A stretch of DNA of 64,000 bases from Solidesulfovibrio carbinolicus (GCF_004135975.1 NZ_CP026538.1:1054001-1118000), one strand, 5' to 3'; numbered from the stretch's first letter, positions 1 to 8,795 are shown. The notes: a model not told the origin generated them from the letters alone. A program made the numbers and translations.

Positions 1-955
1 CGGCTATCCGGCCGTGCGGGCCGCCCTGGCCGAGCACCTCTCCAAGGAGCAGGGCATCGCCATAGCCGCCGAGGATTTGCTTTTGACCTGCGGCGCAGCC
101 GGCGGCATCAACTGCTTTTTCCGGGCCGTCCTCACTCCGGGCGACGAAGTCATCTGCCCGAACCCGTATTTCGTGGAATACGGCTTCTACGCTGGCAATT
201 CCGGCGGCGTCCTCAAACCCGTAGCCACCAAGCCCGATTTCGACCTGGACATCGCGGCCATGGAAGCGGCCATCACCCCGCGCACCCGGGTGGTGCTCAT
301 CAATTCGCCCAACAACCCCACCGGCATGGTCTACAGCAAGGAGACGCTCACCGAACTGGCCGCTATGCTGACCCGGGCCTCGGCCGGCCGCGAGCGCCCC
401 ATTTATCTGTTGGCCGACGAACCCTACCGGTTTTTGGCCTACGACGGGGCGGACGTCCCCTCGGTGTTGCCGCTGTATCCCTATTCGTTGGTCATCGGCT
501 CGTTTTCCAAGAATCTGTCCCTGCCCGGCGAGCGGGTGGGGTATGTGGTCGTGTCGCCGCTCATGGAAGGCCGGGAGCAGCTCGTGGCCGGGCTGGTTTT
601 CGCCAACCGCATCCTGGGCTTCGTCAACGCGCCGGCCGTGGGCCAGGCCTTGCTGCTGCGGGCCCTGGGCCAGGAAGTGGACCGGGGCATCTACGAGCGC
701 CGCCGGGCGGCCATGGCCGGAGTGCTGACCCGGGCCGGCTACGAGTTCATCATGCCGCGCGGCGCGTTCTATTTCTTCCCGAAGTCGCCCGACGCCGACG
801 AATTGGTCTTTCTGGATCGTCTGGCCAAGGAACGCGTCCTGGCCGTGCCGGGACGCGGTTTTGGGATGCCGGGCTATTTCCGGCTGGCCTTCTGCGTGGA
901 CGAAGCGGTCATCAACCGTTCGGAAGCGGGGTTTGCCCGGGCCATTCGGGGCTAG
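1..955 (+). CDS. Class I/II pyridoxal-phosphate aminotransferase, 5' end outside the window
   Basis: The reading frame is open from base 2, so the gene begins upstream and only about 317 C-terminal residues are visible. The fold-type I aminotransferase family is recognised by the substrate/PLP motif NSPNNPTG, the DEPYR stretch with its Asp and Tyr, and the PLP-lysine context SFSKNLSLPGERVGY, where the Lys is about residue 170 of the visible part. Such enzymes move an amino group between an amino acid and a 2-oxo acid in the cytoplasm. The substrate cannot be told from sequence alone; aspartate or alanine type are both possible. The next gene starts 47 bases downstream on the same strand. Confidence 0.9.
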   Translation, partial: GYPAVRAALAEHLSKEQGIAIAAEDLLLTCGAAGGINCFFRAVLTPGDEVICPNPYFVEYGFYAGNSGGVLKPVATKPDFDLDIAAMEAAITPRTRVVLINSPNNPTGMVYSKETLTELAAMLTRASAGRERPIYLLADEPYRFLAYDGADVPSVLPLYPYSLVIGSFSKNLSLPGERVGYVVVSPLMEGREQLVAGLVFANRILGFVNAPAVGQALLLRALGQEVDRGIYERRRAAMAGVLTRAGYEFIMPRGAFYFFPKSPDADELVFLDRLAKERVLAVPGRGFGMPGYFRLAFCVDEAVINRSEAGFARAIRG

Positions 956-1002
956 TTCCGCGACTTTGACATTGGCCGGGTGTAACGTAGTGTGGCGTCA
1001 CT

Positions 1003-1599
1003 ATGCCTGTGCTGTCCCTGCGGCGGGTACGTGAAGCCGCCCCGCGTCTCCCCTGGCTCACGGCGCTGATCGAGGCCTGCTCCATCCTTGATCAGGGCGT
1101 GGCTCGGGCAATCGCGGGCTCAAGGCGTACGCCGGCTTGCGGCCCTGAATGCCATGCCTGTTGCAGCCAACTTATACCGGTCTCCACCATCGAGGCGCAG
1201 GGGCTGCGGTGGTTTGCCCTGAGCCATCTGCGCGGCGACGCGGCGTTGGCGGTGGGGCGGGCGCTTTTGGCGCAACGCCAGGAGCCTTGTCCGTTTCTTG
1301 TGGATGGCGTCTGCGCGGTCTATCCGCTGCGGCCCCTGGCTTGCCGGGAGTACATTGTTTTTGGCTCGCCCTGTCTGGCGGGGGAGCGTCCCGACGTGTC
1401 CCGGCCTCATGACGTTTTGCCGTTGCCGCGCATCGCCCAATTGCAGGCTTTTACCGTGTTGTTGCCCTTTTACGGGGTCATTGACAGCGACGCCAGGGAG
1501 GCGGCGCTGCAAAACCGATTGGTGCTGCGCGACACCCGGTTGTTGCAGCAGCTCGACTGGCAGGGGCTTGGCGCGGCGCTTTGCGGAAATAATCATTGA
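1003..1599 (+). CDS. YkgJ-family cysteine-cluster protein
   Basis: This 198-residue protein has the cysteine pattern of the YkgJ/CxxCxxCC family: CGPECHACC near residue 47, then CPFLVDGVCAVYPLRPLACR around residues 96-115 and a further Cys at about 124. Members are thought to bind zinc or an Fe-S cluster, and no reaction is established. There is no signal peptide or membrane segment. The ATG at 1003 lacks a clear Shine-Dalgarno sequence, so the start is moderately sure. It follows the aminotransferase on the same strand and may be co-transcribed with it. A TTGACA hexamer overlaps its stop codon and could serve the next gene. Confidence 0.8.
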   Translation: MPVLSLRRVREAAPRLPWLTALIEACSILDQGVARAIAGSRRTPACGPECHACCSQLIPVSTIEAQGLRWFALSHLRGDAALAVGRALLAQRQEPCPFLVDGVCAVYPLRPLACREYIVFGSPCLAGERPDVSRPHDVLPLPRIAQLQAFTVLLPFYGVIDSDAREAALQNRLVLRDTRLLQQLDWQGLGAALCGNNH

Positions 1600-1735
1600 C
1601 AGCGGTGCGCCCCATGCGTAGTTCTCGCCATCTTACAATGTTGGCTAAGTCTTTTTCCCAGTCTCCGAGGACCTGCGTGTTTGCAAGCTCCCGACGACCT
1701 TTGAAGAGTTAGCCCGAAATCTGGAGCGCAACGCG

Positions 1736-2029
1736 ATGTCCAAGAAACTCTATGTCGGCAATCTGCCCTTTTCCACCAACGAAGACGAAATCCGCGACCT
1801 GTTCGCCGCCTACGGCGACGTGACCTCGGTCAAGCTGATCGTGGATCGTGAAACCGGCCGTCTGCGCGGTTTCGGTTTTGTGGAAATGGCTTCCGACGGC
1901 GCCGACGCCGCCATGCAGGGCCTTAACGGCAAGGACTTCGGCGGCCGCGACCTGCGGGTCAACGAAGCCGAAGAGCGCCAACCCCGCGCCGGCGGCTACA
2001 ACGACCGTCCCCGTCGCAACAGCTGGTAG
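1736..2029 (+). CDS. Small RNA-binding protein with one RRM domain
   Basis: A 97-residue protein consisting of one RNA recognition motif. RNP2 is visible as KLYVGNL at residues 4-10 and RNP1 as RGFGFVEM around residues 41-48. A short Arg/Gly-containing tail follows. Single-RRM proteins of this kind bind single-stranded RNA in the cytoplasm and are often cold-induced in bacteria; that role is inferred from the family, not shown here. The start is supported by GGAG eight bases upstream. A strong rho-independent terminator lies 36 bases after the stop, so this is probably a monocistronic, highly expressed gene. Confidence 0.93.
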   Translation: MSKKLYVGNLPFSTNEDEIRDLFAAYGDVTSVKLIVDRETGRLRGFGFVEMASDGADAAMQGLNGKDFGGRDLRVNEAEERQPRAGGYNDRPRRNSW

Positions 2030-2065
2030 TCCTCGGACGCCCGGCATCGACTGAAAGACGCCATG

Positions 2066-2098
2066 GCCCCGTCCGCTCGCCGGACGGGGCTTTTTTTT
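2066..2098 (+). terminator. Rho-independent terminator after the RRM gene
   Basis: A perfect 10-bp stem (2066-2075 with 2081-2090) with a five-base loop is followed directly by eight T residues (2091-2098). It separates the RRM gene from ffh. Confidence 0.95.
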
Positions 2099-2192
2099 CC
2101 AGCCGCCGGGCCGGTCCCGGCGGCCTCTTGACGTCTGGACCACTTGCCGTTATCAAGTCAAACTTTGCCCTTTACCGAGGTGCGCCAGGACC

Positions 2193-3719
2193 ATGTTCGA
2201 CAGCCTTACAGACAGACTCGAAGACGTTTTCCGCAAGATCAGGGGCCAGGCCCGGCTGACCGAGGAAAACGTCCAGACCGCGTTGCGCGAAGTGCGTTTG
2301 GCCCTGCTTGAGGCCGACGTCAATTTCAAGGTCGTCAAGGACTTCGTCGAACGCGTCCGGGAACGGGCCGTCGGCCAGGACGTGCTCAAGAGCCTCAATC
2401 CCGGCCAGCAGGTGGTGAAGATCGTCCACGAGGAACTCATCGAGATCCTCGGCGGGCAGGCCACCGACCTCGACCTGTCCGGTTCGCCCTCCGTCATCAT
2501 GGTCGTGGGCCTGCAGGGCTCGGGCAAGACCACCACCTGCGCCAAGCTGGCCCTGAAGCTGCGCCGCGAATTCAAGCGCAAGCCCTATCTGGTCCCGGCC
2601 GACGTCTACCGCCCGGCGGCCATCGACCAGCTCCACAAGCTCGCCTCCCAGCTCGACATCGAGGCGTATCCGTCCACCCCGGACCAGAACCCGGTGGCCA
2701 TCTGCGCCGCCGCCCTGGCCGAGGCCAAGCGCACCGGCCACGACGTGGTGTTGCTGGACACCGCCGGCCGCCTGCACATCGACGAAACCCTCATGGACGA
2801 GCTGGCCGCCATCAAGGCCGGCTGCGCCCCCGGGGAAATCCTTTTCGTGGCCGACGCCATGACCGGCCAGGACGCCGTCACCGTGGCAGCCGCCTTCAAC
2901 GAGCGCCTGGACGTCACCGGCGTGGTCCTGACCAAGATGGACGGCGACGCCCGGGGCGGCGCTGCCCTGTCCGTGCGCCAGGTCACGGGCAAGCCCATCA
3001 AGCTCGTGGGCACGGGCGAAAAGGTCTCCGATCTGGAGCTTTTTTATCCCGACCGGGCCGCCTCGCGCATCCTGGGCATGGGCGACATTCTCACGCTCAT
3101 CGAGAAAGCCCAGACCGACGTCGACGCCGATGAAGCGGCCGAGATGGAGCGCAAGCTGCGCAAGGCCCAGTTCACCCTGGAAGACTTTCGCACCCAGATG
3201 CGCCGCATCAAAAAGCTCGGCTCCCTGGAAGGGCTATTGAAGCTCATTCCCGGCATGTCCCAGGTGCGCAAGCAGCTCGGCGACGTGCAGATGCCGGAAA
3301 AGGAGATGGCTCGGGTCGAGGCCATCATCAACTCCATGACCAAGGCCGAGCGCGACAATCCCAAGCTGATCAACACCAGCCGCCGGGAACGCATCGCCAA
3401 GGGTTCGGGTGTGACGGTCCTGGAAGTCAGCCAGTTGCTGAAAAATTTCACCCAGATGCAAAAGATGATGCAGCGCATGATGGGCGGCAAGGGGATGCCC
3501 TCCATGCCCAAGATGCCGCCTGGGATGAAGATGCCCGGAATGCCCCCGGGCGGGATGCCGGGAATGCCCGGCATGGGCGGCATGGGCGGAATGCCTGGGA
3601 TGCCGCCGGGCATGGGCGGCATGGGCGGGGCGCCCGCGCCGAGCAAGGCCGCCATCGAAAGCGCCCGGGCCGCCGCCAAGAAGAAGAAAGAACAACGGAA
3701 AAAACGGAAAAAACGCTAG
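2193..3719 (+). CDS. ffh: Signal recognition particle GTPase Ffh
   Basis: This 508-residue protein is the SRP54 homologue that binds 4.5S RNA and signal sequences and docks with FtsY to target membrane proteins. The N domain spans about residues 1-85. The G domain carries the P-loop [10 protein letters not shown] (about 109-118), DTAGR, TKMD and GTGEK. The methionine-rich M domain covers about 320-430. It is longer than the usual ~450 residues because of a tail from about 425 made of Met, Gly and Pro (repeated GMP/MPGM units) and a final run of Lys/Arg. It opens the ffh-rpsP-khpA-rimM-trmD-rplS block, an order common in deltaproteobacteria. Confidence 0.98.
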   Translation: MFDSLTDRLEDVFRKIRGQARLTEENVQTALREVRLALLEADVNFKVVKDFVERVRERAVGQDVLKSLNPGQQVVKIVHEELIEILGGQATDLDLSGSPSVIMVVGLQGSGKTTTCAKLALKLRREFKRKPYLVPADVYRPAAIDQLHKLASQLDIEAYPSTPDQNPVAICAAALAEAKRTGHDVVLLDTAGRLHIDETLMDELAAIKAGCAPGEILFVADAMTGQDAVTVAAAFNERLDVTGVVLTKMDGDARGGAALSVRQVTGKPIKLVGTGEKVSDLELFYPDRAASRILGMGDILTLIEKAQTDVDADEAAEMERKLRKAQFTLEDFRTQMRRIKKLGSLEGLLKLIPGMSQVRKQLGDVQMPEKEMARVEAIINSMTKAERDNPKLINTSRRERIAKGSGVTVLEVSQLLKNFTQMQKMMQRMMGGKGMPSMPKMPPGMKMPGMPPGGMPGMPGMGGMGGMPGMPPGMGGMGGAPAPSKAAIESARAAAKKKKEQRKKRKKR

Positions 3720-3780
3720 CCGCAAGGTTCGCGGGCTTCCACAACAGCAAATCGTCCACCACATAAAGGGGAGACACGTT

Positions 3781-4020
3781 ATGGCCATGAAACTGCGCCT
3801 GACCCGCATGGGTTGCAAGAAGCGCCCGTTCTACCGCATTGTCGCCATGAATTCCGAAACCCGCCGCGACGGCCGCGCCCTGGAATACCTGGGCTATTAC
3901 AACCCCATGGTTGACCCGGCCGAGATAAAAGTGGATGGTGATAAAGTACGGGCCTGGCTGGCGCGCGGCGCCGAGCCCACGGACACCGTGCGCGCCCTGC
4001 TCCAGAAGGCGGGCGTCTAG
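3781..4020 (+). CDS. rpsP: 30S ribosomal protein S16
   Basis: A 79-residue protein with the typical S16 start ([20 protein letters not shown]) and the conserved [14 protein letters not shown] segment. It assembles into the 5' domain of the 30S subunit. Length fits the family. GGGGAGA lies just upstream of the ATG. It sits 61 bases after ffh in the conserved translation cluster. Confidence 0.98.
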   Translation: MAMKLRLTRMGCKKRPFYRIVAMNSETRRDGRALEYLGYYNPMVDPAEIKVDGDKVRAWLARGAEPTDTVRALLQKAGV

Positions 4021-4161
4021 GCGCAAGCCGGCGGGTGACCGCCGGGCCGGTCCGGCCGGCAAGCCGCGACGCCGCCGCTTTGCTCCCGATAGCCGGGAGA
4101 TCTGCGGACTCGGAAGCGGAAGTCCTTCGCTTGCTCTGACGGTTACCCTCAGGAGGTGCGT

Positions 4162-4395
4162 ATGTTGAAGGACTTGATCGAATACGTGGCGAAATCGTTG
4201 GTGGATAATCCGGACCAGGTGCACGTGTCGGAGATTGAAGGCGAGCAGACCTCGGTCATCGAACTCAAGGTGGCCAAGGAAGATCTCGGCAAGGTCATCG
4301 GCAAGCAGGGCCGCACGGCCCGGGCCATGCGCACCATCCTCGGCGCGGCCTCCACCAAGGCCCGCAAGCGCTCCGTCCTGGAAATCCTCGAATAA
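4162..4395 (+). CDS. khpA: KH-domain RNA-binding protein KhpA
   Basis: A 77-residue single KH domain protein. The RNA-binding GxxG loop is seen in [15 protein letters not shown], around residues 46-60. KhpA-type proteins bind RNA, often with KhpB/EloR, and the gene classically lies between rpsP and rimM as here. The start is placed at ATG 4162 because AGGAGG at 4151-4156 gives five-base spacing; the in-frame GTG at 4156 overlaps that Shine-Dalgarno and is rejected. Confidence 0.95.
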   Translation: MLKDLIEYVAKSLVDNPDQVHVSEIEGEQTSVIELKVAKEDLGKVIGKQGRTARAMRTILGAASTKARKRSVLEILE

Positions 4396-4441
4396 CCCGG
4401 CCGGCGCGCACGGCCCGCGCCGCAACCAAGGCAGACGGTCC

Positions 4442-4996
4442 ATGGCCGCAAGCAAATACATCATCGTGGGGGTGGTTGCCCGCCCCCACGGCGTCCGGGG
4501 AGAACTCGTCGTGGACAGCCACGCCGATTCCCCAACCTACTTCGCCCGAGGTTCGACCCTGCGCCTGTCGCCGCCGTCGGACCCCGGGCGCGGCAGGGAC
4601 TATGTGGTGCGCGCCGCCCGGCCCCACCAGGACCGCATCCTCATCACCCTGGACAACGTCCCGGACCGCACCGCCGCCGAGGCCCTGCGGGGCTTGGCCA
4701 TGTGCGTGACGGCCGACAGGCTCGTCGCGGCCGCCGAAGACGAGGTGTTTCTCCATGACCTGCCCGGCCTGCGGGTGCGCCTGGCCGACGCCGCGCCAAC
4801 CGACCCCGACCTCGGGGTCATCGAGGACGTCCGCGACCACGGCGGACCGGAAATCTGGGTCATCCGCGACGCCAAGGGCCGCGAGATCCTCTTTCCCGCC
4901 ACCGACGACTTCGTGCCGGACGTCGACCTCGACGCCGGCGTCGTCACCATCGACCCGCCCCCGGGGCTGCTCGACATCTACCTCGTGGACGAGTAG
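4442..4996 (+). CDS. rimM: Ribosome maturation factor RimM
   Basis: A 184-residue protein that helps 30S subunit maturation by binding S19 and 16S rRNA. The N-terminal RimM motif GVVARPHGVRGELVV is at about residues 9-23. The C-terminal PRC-barrel region (about residues 100-180) contains GVIEDV and the segment ending ATDDFVPDVDLD. The open frame extends upstream into khpA, but the sequence there is a khpA shadow, so the ATG at 4442 is chosen. It lies 46 bases after khpA. Confidence 0.96.
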   Translation: MAASKYIIVGVVARPHGVRGELVVDSHADSPTYFARGSTLRLSPPSDPGRGRDYVVRAARPHQDRILITLDNVPDRTAAEALRGLAMCVTADRLVAAAEDEVFLHDLPGLRVRLADAAPTDPDLGVIEDVRDHGGPEIWVIRDAKGREILFPATDDFVPDVDLDAGVVTIDPPPGLLDIYLVDE

Positions 4997-5062
4997 CCGG
5001 GGCGGCGCCCCGGACCCGCCGGGGGATGATCCCCCCGGACCCCCCGATTGGGGGGCGGTAGA
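4997..5062 (+). repeat. GC-rich hairpin repeat between rimM and trmD
   Basis: Directly after the rimM stop codon come nested G/C palindromes: 4997-5013 (CCGGGGC...GCCCCGG type) and then a GGGGG/CCCCC segment ending CCGGACCCCCCGATTGGGGGG. The latter half resembles the repeats at 27345-27392 and 36925-36970. It holds no gene and has no T-run, so it is not an ordinary terminator. Confidence 0.6.
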
Positions 5063-5100
5063 ATGGGCGCGGTCTGGGCAACGCGCTCGGATGAGAGAAA

Positions 5101-6378
5101 ATGCAGTTTAACGTGTTGACGATCTTCCCGGAATTTTTCGATTCCTTCCTCTCCTGCGGGCTGATGGCCAAGGCGGTGGAGGCGGGCGTCGTGGCCGTGG
5201 CGCGCGTCAACCCCCGCGACTACGCCGCCGACCGCCACCACACCGTGGACGACCGGCCCTACGGCGGCGGCCCGGGCATGGTCATGGGCCTGCCCACCAT
5301 GGTCGCGGCCCTGCGCGCCCTGCCCGCGCCGGGAAAAATCCTCATGCTCTCGCCGGCCGGCAAGCCGCTGACCCAGGCCATGGCCGCCGAACTGGCCCAG
5401 GAGCCGAGCCTGACGCTGCTGTGCGGCCGCTACGAAGGCATCGACGCCCGCATTTTCGAGCTTTTCGATGTGACCCCGGTGTCCGTGGGCGATTTCGTGC
5501 TCTCGGGCGGCGAATCCGCCGCCGCCTGCCTCATGGAGGCCGTGGCGCGGCTGGTGCCGGGATTTATGGGCAAGGACGCCTCGGCCGACGAGGAGAGCTT
5601 TTCCGCCGGCCTGCTGGAATATCCGCATTACACCCGGCCCGAGGTCTTCGAGGGGCTGCCCGTGCCGCCGGAACTGCTCACCGGCAACCACGCCGCCATA
5701 GCGGCCTGGCGGCGGCGGCGCTCGCTGGAAACCACCCTGGCCCGCCGGCCCGATCTTTTCGACGCCACGCCGCTGTCTCCCGAGGACGCCGATTTTTTAA
5801 AGGGAACCCCGCGCCGCCGGTCTGGGCGCAACTGCCATATCGGCCTTGTCCACGGCCCGGTGCTCCTCAAGGACGGCTCTGTGGGCACAGTGTCTTTGAC
5901 AAATCTCGACGTCCACGATATAGCGCGCGTTTCCCGTACCTACGGTCTGGGCGGGTTCGAGGTGGTGACCCCGCTTCGTGACCAGCTGGCCCTGGCCGGG
6001 CGCATCGTGGAGCATTGGCGGGCCGGCCCTGGCGCGCGCTCCAATCCGGACCGGGCGAAGGCCCTGTCCCTGGTGCGGCTGCACGAGACCCTGGACGCGG
6101 CCCTGGCGGCGGTTTCGGCCGAACACGGCCGGCCGGCGGCCTTGGTCGCCACCAGCGCCCGGGGACCGGCCACGCTGTCGTTTAAGGCGGCGCGGGAGAT
6201 GATGGCGACGCGTCCCATGCTGGTGGTCCTGGGCACGGGCCATGGCCTGGCCGAGGACGTGCTGGAGCGGGCCGACGGGGTGTTGCCGGCGATCCGGCCG
6301 TTTTCGGATTACAACCACCTGTCGGTACGGGCAGCGGCCGGCATCTTGGTTGATAGGCTGATCGGCGATGCCCTGTAA
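5101..6378 (+). CDS. trmD: tRNA (guanine37-N1)-methyltransferase TrmD fused to a second SPOUT-like domain
   Basis: A 425-residue protein, against about 245 for ordinary TrmD. Residues 1-240 are TrmD, which makes m1G37 in tRNA using SAM. Visible family motifs are FNVLTIFPEFFDS, DDRPYGGGPGMVM, the knot loop GRYEGIDAR and DEESFS. Residues about 243-425 form an extra domain starting NCHIGLVHGPVLLKDG and containing LGTGHGLAED, matching the RNA-methyltransferase-like domain found alone in Aquifex and Thermotoga and fused in Desulfovibrio. Whether the second domain is catalytic is unknown. It follows the hairpin repeat after rimM and precedes rplS. Confidence 0.95.
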   Translation: MQFNVLTIFPEFFDSFLSCGLMAKAVEAGVVAVARVNPRDYAADRHHTVDDRPYGGGPGMVMGLPTMVAALRALPAPGKILMLSPAGKPLTQAMAAELAQEPSLTLLCGRYEGIDARIFELFDVTPVSVGDFVLSGGESAAACLMEAVARLVPGFMGKDASADEESFSAGLLEYPHYTRPEVFEGLPVPPELLTGNHAAIAAWRRRRSLETTLARRPDLFDATPLSPEDADFLKGTPRRRSGRNCHIGLVHGPVLLKDGSVGTVSLTNLDVHDIARVSRTYGLGGFEVVTPLRDQLALAGRIVEHWRAGPGARSNPDRAKALSLVRLHETLDAALAAVSAEHGRPAALVATSARGPATLSFKAAREMMATRPMLVVLGTGHGLAEDVLERADGVLPAIRPFSDYNHLSVRAAAGILVDRLIGDAL

Positions 6379-6438
6379 CGGGGCGTTCCCTTAATCATAC
6401 GCCAGTATTGTTAAGGAAAGATTTCGGGAGTAAGCGTC

Positions 6439-6484
6439 GAAGTCCGAAGTTCGGGCTTCGAGGGCGCGACGCCGCAGGCGTCGC
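6439..6484 (+). promoter_or_regulatory. Tandem hairpins in the rplS leader
   Basis: Two adjacent stem-loops lie in the 178-base trmD-rplS gap. The first is a 9-bp stem with a three-base loop (6439-6447 with 6451-6459, one G-U pair). The second is a perfect 8-bp stem (6466-6473 with 6477-6484) with loop GCA. No T-run follows, so they are not simple terminators. They could form an L19 autoregulatory leader; that is inference. Confidence 0.5.
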
Positions 6485-6556
6485 GGCGGCGAGACAACGA
6501 CATTCCAAGGCCGGACGGCGCGGGGCGCTTGCGGCTTTATCCGAGGAGAAAGCGTT

Positions 6557-6907
6557 ATGAACGTGATTGAACAGCTTGAACGCGAACAGATGCGCATGGA
6601 CATTCCGGCCTTCCGTCCCGGCGACACCATCAAGGTGCACCTGCGCATCATCGAGGGCGAAAAAGAGCGCATCCAGGTCTTCCAGGGCGCGGTGCTGCGC
6701 CTGCGCAAGGGCGGGGTGGACTCCACCTTCACCGTGCGCAAGGTTTCCGACGGCGTGGGCGTGGAGCGCGTGTTTCCCATGCACTCGCCGTTTATTGAGC
6801 GCATCGAAGTGGTTGCCCAGGGCAAGGTCCGCCGCAGCCGCCTGTACTACCTGCGCGCCCTGCGCGGCAAGGCTGCCCGCATCAAGACCCGCACCGCTTG
6901 GGATTAA
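6557..6907 (+). CDS. rplS: 50S ribosomal protein L19
   Basis: A 116-residue protein with the L19 hallmarks: [28 protein letters not shown] and the C-terminal [20 protein letters not shown]19 sits at the 30S/50S interface. A GAGGAGAAAG Shine-Dalgarno region precedes the ATG. The gene follows trmD, as in most bacteria, but is separated by the structured leader at 6439-6484. Confidence 0.98.
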   Translation: MNVIEQLEREQMRMDIPAFRPGDTIKVHLRIIEGEKERIQVFQGAVLRLRKGGVDSTFTVRKVSDGVGVERVFPMHSPFIERIEVVAQGKVRRSRLYYLRALRGKAARIKTRTAWD

Positions 6908-7012
6908 ACTTGCGGCGATCCGCCGTGGTCCCCTTGGGGTTCCATCTCTCGGCCGCGGCCTGCCCGGCGTCCTTGTGGACGCGGGCGGGCGCGGCTTTTG
7001 GCGCTTGCGGCC

Positions 7013-7645
7013 ATGACTGAAACCGCGCAAGGCCGGCTCGTGGCCGGCGTGGACGAGGCCGGGCGCGGTTGTCTGGCCGGGCCGGTGGCCGCCGGCGCGG
7101 TCATCCTGCCCGAAGTTTACGATCTGCCGGGCCTGACCGATTCCAAGAAGCTCACCCCTGCCAAACGCGAGGCCCTGGCCCCGGCCATCAAGGCCCAAGC
7201 CCTGGCCTGGGCGGTGGCCTTTGTCTGGCCAGGCGAAATCGACCGCATCAACATCCTGCAAGCCACTTACGCGGCCATGGCCAAGGCCCTGGCCCATTTG
7301 CGCCTGCTCCCCGGGCTGGCCTGCATCGACGGCAACAAGACCATTCCCCAGGCGCGGCTGGGCCTTCTGGCCGGAACGTTGCGCCAGGAGTGCGTCATCG
7401 GCGGCGACGCCAGCGTCCCGGCCATATCCGCTGCCTCCATACTGGCCAAGACGGCCCGCGACCGGCTTCTTGACCTCTACGACCGCCGCCATCCCGGTTA
7501 CGGGTTTGCCGCCCACAAGGGCTACGGCGTGGCCGTCCATCTGGACGCCCTGCGCCGCCTGGGGCCTTGCCCCATCCACCGCCTGACCTTCCGGGGCGTG
7601 CTGCCGGACAAGACGCCGCGCCAGCTCGGCCTGCCGGGGCTTTAG
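7013..7645 (+). CDS. rnhB: Ribonuclease HII
   Basis: A 210-residue cytoplasmic nuclease that removes ribonucleotides from RNA-DNA hybrids. The metal-binding motif DEAGRG is at residues 14-19, followed by CIDGNK (about 104) and the conserved block containing [13 protein letters not shown] and [13 protein letters not shown]. The start is set at ATG 7013; a TTG five codons upstream is in frame but has no better ribosome-binding site. It lies 105 bases after rplS and 110 bases before yraN. Confidence 0.96.
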   Translation: MTETAQGRLVAGVDEAGRGCLAGPVAAGAVILPEVYDLPGLTDSKKLTPAKREALAPAIKAQALAWAVAFVWPGEIDRINILQATYAAMAKALAHLRLLPGLACIDGNKTIPQARLGLLAGTLRQECVIGGDASVPAISAASILAKTARDRLLDLYDRRHPGYGFAAHKGYGVAVHLDALRRLGPCPIHRLTFRGVLPDKTPRQLGLPGL

Positions 7646-7755
7646 GCCGCCATGGCCGGCTGCCCGCGTTCTTTCTCACGGGATGGGTTTGGCGCTGCTT
7701 TCTCACCCGACTACGGCGGGGCGGTCAGGGCACGGACCGTCCCGGAGCGCCATCC

Positions 7756-8157
7756 ATGACCGCCAAACATCTCGAATTCGGCCGCGAAGGCGAAGCCGCC
7801 GCCGAGGCGCATCTCGTCGCCAAGGGCTTTGCCGTCGTGGCCCGCAATTACCGGGCGCGCGGGGGCGAAGTGGATCTGGTGTGCCGCGACGGCGACACGG
7901 TCGTCTTTGTGGAGGTCAAGGCTCGCGGGGAGGGGATGCGCGGCCGGCCCGAGGAGGCGGTCACCCCGGCCAAGCGGCGGCGCATTGTGCGGGCGGCGGC
8001 GCAGTTTTTGTCCGAGCGCGGCTGGTGGGACCGGCCGTGCCGGTTTGACGTGGTGGCCGTGGAGAGCCGAAGCGGCCACCTGACGGCCAGCCATGTGGCC
8101 GACGCCTTCAGTCTTGAGGACGCCGGCCCGGGCGGCGGCTTGTTTCAGCCCTGGTGA
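7756..8157 (+). CDS. YraN/UPF0102 family endonuclease-fold protein
   Basis: A 133-residue protein of the UPF0102 family. The family signature is clear: LEFGREGEAAAEAHL near the start, then RARGGEVDLVCRDGDTVVFVEVK, which carries the E...D...E-x-K arrangement of restriction-endonuclease-like folds. Biochemical function is not settled. The frame is open further upstream but homology begins at ATG 7756. Its place after rnhB is the common order. Confidence 0.92.
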   Translation: MTAKHLEFGREGEAAAEAHLVAKGFAVVARNYRARGGEVDLVCRDGDTVVFVEVKARGEGMRGRPEEAVTPAKRRRIVRAAAQFLSERGWWDRPCRFDVVAVESRSGHLTASHVADAFSLEDAGPGGGLFQPW

Positions 8158-8168
8158 CAGGGGCCACG

Positions 8169-8202
8169 TCCCTTGCGCAAGCGCTTGCGCATGTTCGGGA
8201 CG
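8169..8202. repeat. Palindrome between the convergent yraN and 144-residue genes
   Basis: An 18-bp perfect palindrome (8174-8191) is flanked by an outer GTCCC/GGGAC pair, forming one larger stem-loop between two genes that converge. No T-run follows on either strand. It may act as a structural barrier or factor-dependent terminator. Confidence 0.5.
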
Positions 8203-8258
8203 CGGTCCCCGGTGATCCGTATTGTGCGGCCGGCGTCGGCCAGAGGCGGGCGGCGACG

Positions 8259-8693
8259 CTAGTCTTCCTCGTCGACCTCGCCGCAGGGGCTGTCCTCGGG
8301 CAGGGAGAAGGCGTTGGCGGCTTCGATGATGCGGGCTTCGATGTAGGCCACGTCGTCGGCTTCGCCGGAGTCGAGGTCGAAGCAGTAGCCGTCCTGGGAG
8401 AGCAGGCCCCCGGGGATGAGGTCGCCGCGCTCTTCGGGGTCGGTGATGGTGTCGGCGTAGAAGCACACCGACAGGAACCGTTCGCCGTCAAGGGTGGCCA
8501 CGTCGACCATGGTGATGACGGGGCGGCCGCGATGGGGTTCGGCGCGCAGGCTGTAGCTCGCGGGCGGGCGGGGGACGAAGTTGACGGTGGCGCCCTGGAG
8601 GCTTTCGAGCACGGTCTTGAGGCGCACAAAAGCCTTTTTGACGCCGTTTGGATCGTCGGTCCACGAGTCGATGAAGGCGGCAAGTTCGGACAT
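8259..8693 (-). CDS. Conserved hypothetical protein, 144 residues
   Basis: I do not recognise this acidic soluble protein. It has no signal peptide and no membrane segment; the N-terminal half is predicted helical (AAFIDSWTDDPNGVKKAFVRLKTVLE region), and the C-terminus ends in an acidic tail EVDEED. Start: ATG preceded by TAGGAGAAACGAC, with GGAG eight bases upstream. It follows the 23-residue membrane microprotein gene with only ten bases between, so the two form an operon. Coding bias (G/C in third positions) supports a real gene. Confidence 0.75.
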   Translation of the reverse strand: MSELAAFIDSWTDDPNGVKKAFVRLKTVLESLQGATVNFVPRPPASYSLRAEPHRGRPVITMVDVATLDGERFLSVCFYADTITDPEERGDLIPGGLLSQDGYCFDLDSGEADDVAYIEARIIEAANAFSLPEDSPCGEVDEED

Positions 8694-8703
8694 GTCGTTT
8701 CTC

Positions 8704-8775
8704 CTAGAGGTAGAACAGCACGAGCAGGTAGGTAGATAGCCCGATCAGGGAGAAAATAAAATCCTTGGTTTTCAT
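8704..8775 (-). CDS. 23-residue single-pass membrane microprotein
   Basis: A short frame, ATG at 8775 to TAG at 8704, encodes a 23-residue peptide starting MKTKDF, followed by an uninterrupted hydrophobic stretch (IFSLIGLSTYLLVLFYL). It would make one membrane helix with a positively charged N-terminus. GAGG lies six bases before the ATG, and the stop codon TAG is part of the Shine-Dalgarno of the 144-residue gene downstream, implying coupled expression. It looks superficially like KdpF-type small subunits, but no kdp genes are nearby. Function unknown. Confidence 0.6.
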   Translation of the reverse strand: MKTKDFIFSLIGLSTYLLVLFYL

Positions 8776-8795
8776 GGGAACCTCAAAAAAAGTTG

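Noticed and set aside
1596-1624. Sigma-70 promoter TTGACA-17-TAGTTC before the RRM gene
   Set aside because: The -35 is perfect but the -10 matches poorly, so it is only mentioned and not called.
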